From Candidatus Bipolaricaulota bacterium (GTDB taxonomy: Bacteria > Bipolaricaulota > Bipolaricaulia > RBG-16-55-9 > DRXL01), in contig JAILZC010000070.1 in the NCBI GenBank assembly GCA_023512665.1, forward strand, positions 1-5,905: a DNA stretch of 5,905 nucleotides, given 5' to 3'. The first letter of the stretch is position 1. Each line of letters starts with the position of its first letter. Of the stretch, positions 5,195 to 5,905 are shown in pieces. The translations under genes were made by a program, and so were the position numbers. The notes beneath the pieces were generated by a model. It saw only the letters and a program-made list of their open reading frames with translations, was not told where the DNA came from and did no database searches.

Positions 5195-5833
5195 CTACCT
5201 CCTGCTGGGTGCAGAGAACCATAAAGCCAAGATGATAACAGTCAGCAATATGCCAAGCAGAGCGAGTACCGGCGTGAGAGCCCACAGCAGAACAAGGCCA
5301 ACAACAACCACCACACAGGTGACCTCGACCCCAATTGCTTGAAGGGTCGAGAGACCATGAGCTTCTCTTACAGCAAGGACGCTCAGTACTAGACCCCAAA
5401 TGAATGTCCCTATATCTCCTAACATTTTGAGCACTTCTCCAAGGTCGCCCATAGGTTTAGCGAGATTGATGAGAAGAAACTGAAAGAGCTCTGGCGGTAT
5501 GAAAGCAAATGCCAAGGCGCTAAACAATTCAGGGTAGCTCCCCCGACCGCCAAAAAACCAACTGATCCAGTGGAGCATTGCAGAAGATACGAGAAAAACC
5601 AGAGGAGCGATCACTACGGCTATCGACGCAGCCTTCCAAGGTGATTGGTATGCCGTTTGAGGTGTCCACCAGACGAGTGTAGAAACGAAAGGGATGACAA
5701 CGATGAACGCGATAGCCCAGCCTATGGGCTGCTGGCGCGCTGCGCTTGATAAGCCTTCAGCGGGGCTGAAGAAGGCTTGCCAAATCAAGTCACCGATGGA
5801 GAGGGCCGGGGTGGACGTCAGTTTAGTGCGCAT
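5195..5833 (-). CDS. Yip1-family integral membrane protein
   Basis: This is a 212-residue polytopic membrane protein of the Yip1 (PF04893-like) family. Bacterial members have no settled function; the eukaryotic relatives act in vesicle traffic. Family marks are FFSPAEGL near the start (21-28), GGRGSYPELFSALAFAFIPP (95-114), and a WGLVLSVLAVREAHGLST segment (146-163). Hydrophobic stretches lie at about 37-55, 68-93, 102-124, 135-155, 165-185 and 187-206, one more than the usual five. It is the first gene of the leftward membrane cassette. The start at 5833 is preceded by a GAAAGGGGG purine run ten bases away, which is usable but not ideal. Its base composition is lower in GC than its neighbours: four 60-base rows inside it average about 49% GC by hand count. 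The SRR-stop ending provides the Shine-Dalgarno for the next gene. Confidence 0.82.
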   Translation of the reverse strand: MRTKLTSTPALSIGDLIWQAFFSPAEGLSSAARQQPIGWAIAFIVVIPFVSTLVWWTPQTAYQSPWKAASIAVVIAPLVFLVSSAMLHWISWFFGGRGSYPELFSALAFAFIPPELFQFLLINLAKPMGDLGEVLKMLGDIGTFIWGLVLSVLAVREAHGLSTLQAIGVEVTCVVVVVGLVLLWALTPVLALLGILLTVIILALWFSAPSRR

Positions 5834-5905
5834 CTTTTGTGTACCCCCTTTCTCTTACGCTAACTAGCTCGTTTAGTATCGTGGCACTGCGTACCAGCCC
5901 TCCAG
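5834..5905. other. leader region of the leftward membrane cassette
   Basis: These 72 bases to the window edge contain no open frame of note. On the minus strand the purine run GAAAGGGGG (5852-5844) is the likely ribosome site of the Yip1 gene. A GATACT hexamer (5880-5875) is a possible -10, but no acceptable -35 lies 16-18 bases before it, so no promoter is called. A short GCTA-n2-TAGC inverted repeat (5859-5868) is too small to interpret. The cassette promoter may lie beyond the window. Confidence 0.35.

Noticed and set aside
5869..5905. Promoter for the membrane cassette at GATACT (5880-5875)
   Set aside because: No -35 hexamer with more than three matches lies 16-18 bases upstream, so it is too weak to call.

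Overview
The window looks bacterial and fairly GC-rich. It has a type II tRNA-Ser with encoded CCA, Shine-Dalgarno sites close to AGGAGG, sigma70-like promoters, ATGA overlaps between genes, and ATG and GTG starts. The lineage cannot be fixed from this sequence. An archaeal-style AbrB-PhoU protein in a bacterial setting would suit a deep-branching or thermophilic group such as Bipolaricaulota/Acetothermia, Chloroflexi or Thermus-like bacteria. That is inference only.

Layout. Positions 1-56 are the 3' part of tRNA-Ser(UGA). The next ~80 bases hold a nested palindromic element that directly abuts the tRNA CCA end. It is followed by a good sigma70-type promoter whose spacer contains a 14-base perfect palindrome, and then by a plus-strand gene for an AbrB-PhoU regulator (201-1190). 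Every other gene is on the minus strand and reads leftwards from the right edge: a Yip1-family membrane protein (5833-5195), two small membrane proteins (5190-4792 and 4799-4581), a membrane-anchored DUF4097-type beta-repeat protein (4584-3520), a metallo-beta-lactamase-fold hydrolase (3482-2517), a glutaredoxin-like protein (2520-2284) and a secreted zinc metalloprotease (2227-1187). The protease and PhoU genes converge and share a CTAG, so both stop codons lie in the same four bases.

Groups. The four membrane genes form a tightly packed cassette. At each internal junction the last codons of the upstream gene also encode the Shine-Dalgarno of the next, so they are probably made together and may form an envelope complex of unknown function. 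The hydrolase has no Shine-Dalgarno, and a promoter-like -10 sits about eight bases before its ATG, so it may be a leaderless mRNA; the glutaredoxin-like gene is coupled to it by ATGA. The protease has its own well-formed promoter, whose -35 overlaps the glutaredoxin stop codon.

There is no CRISPR array, insertion sequence, integrase or complete mobile element. All intergenic gaps are short, and no U-tract intrinsic terminator was seen. The best candidates for something new are the four-gene membrane cassette, the structured element after the tRNA, the operator-like palindrome before the AbrB-PhoU gene and the anthrax-lethal-factor-like protease.
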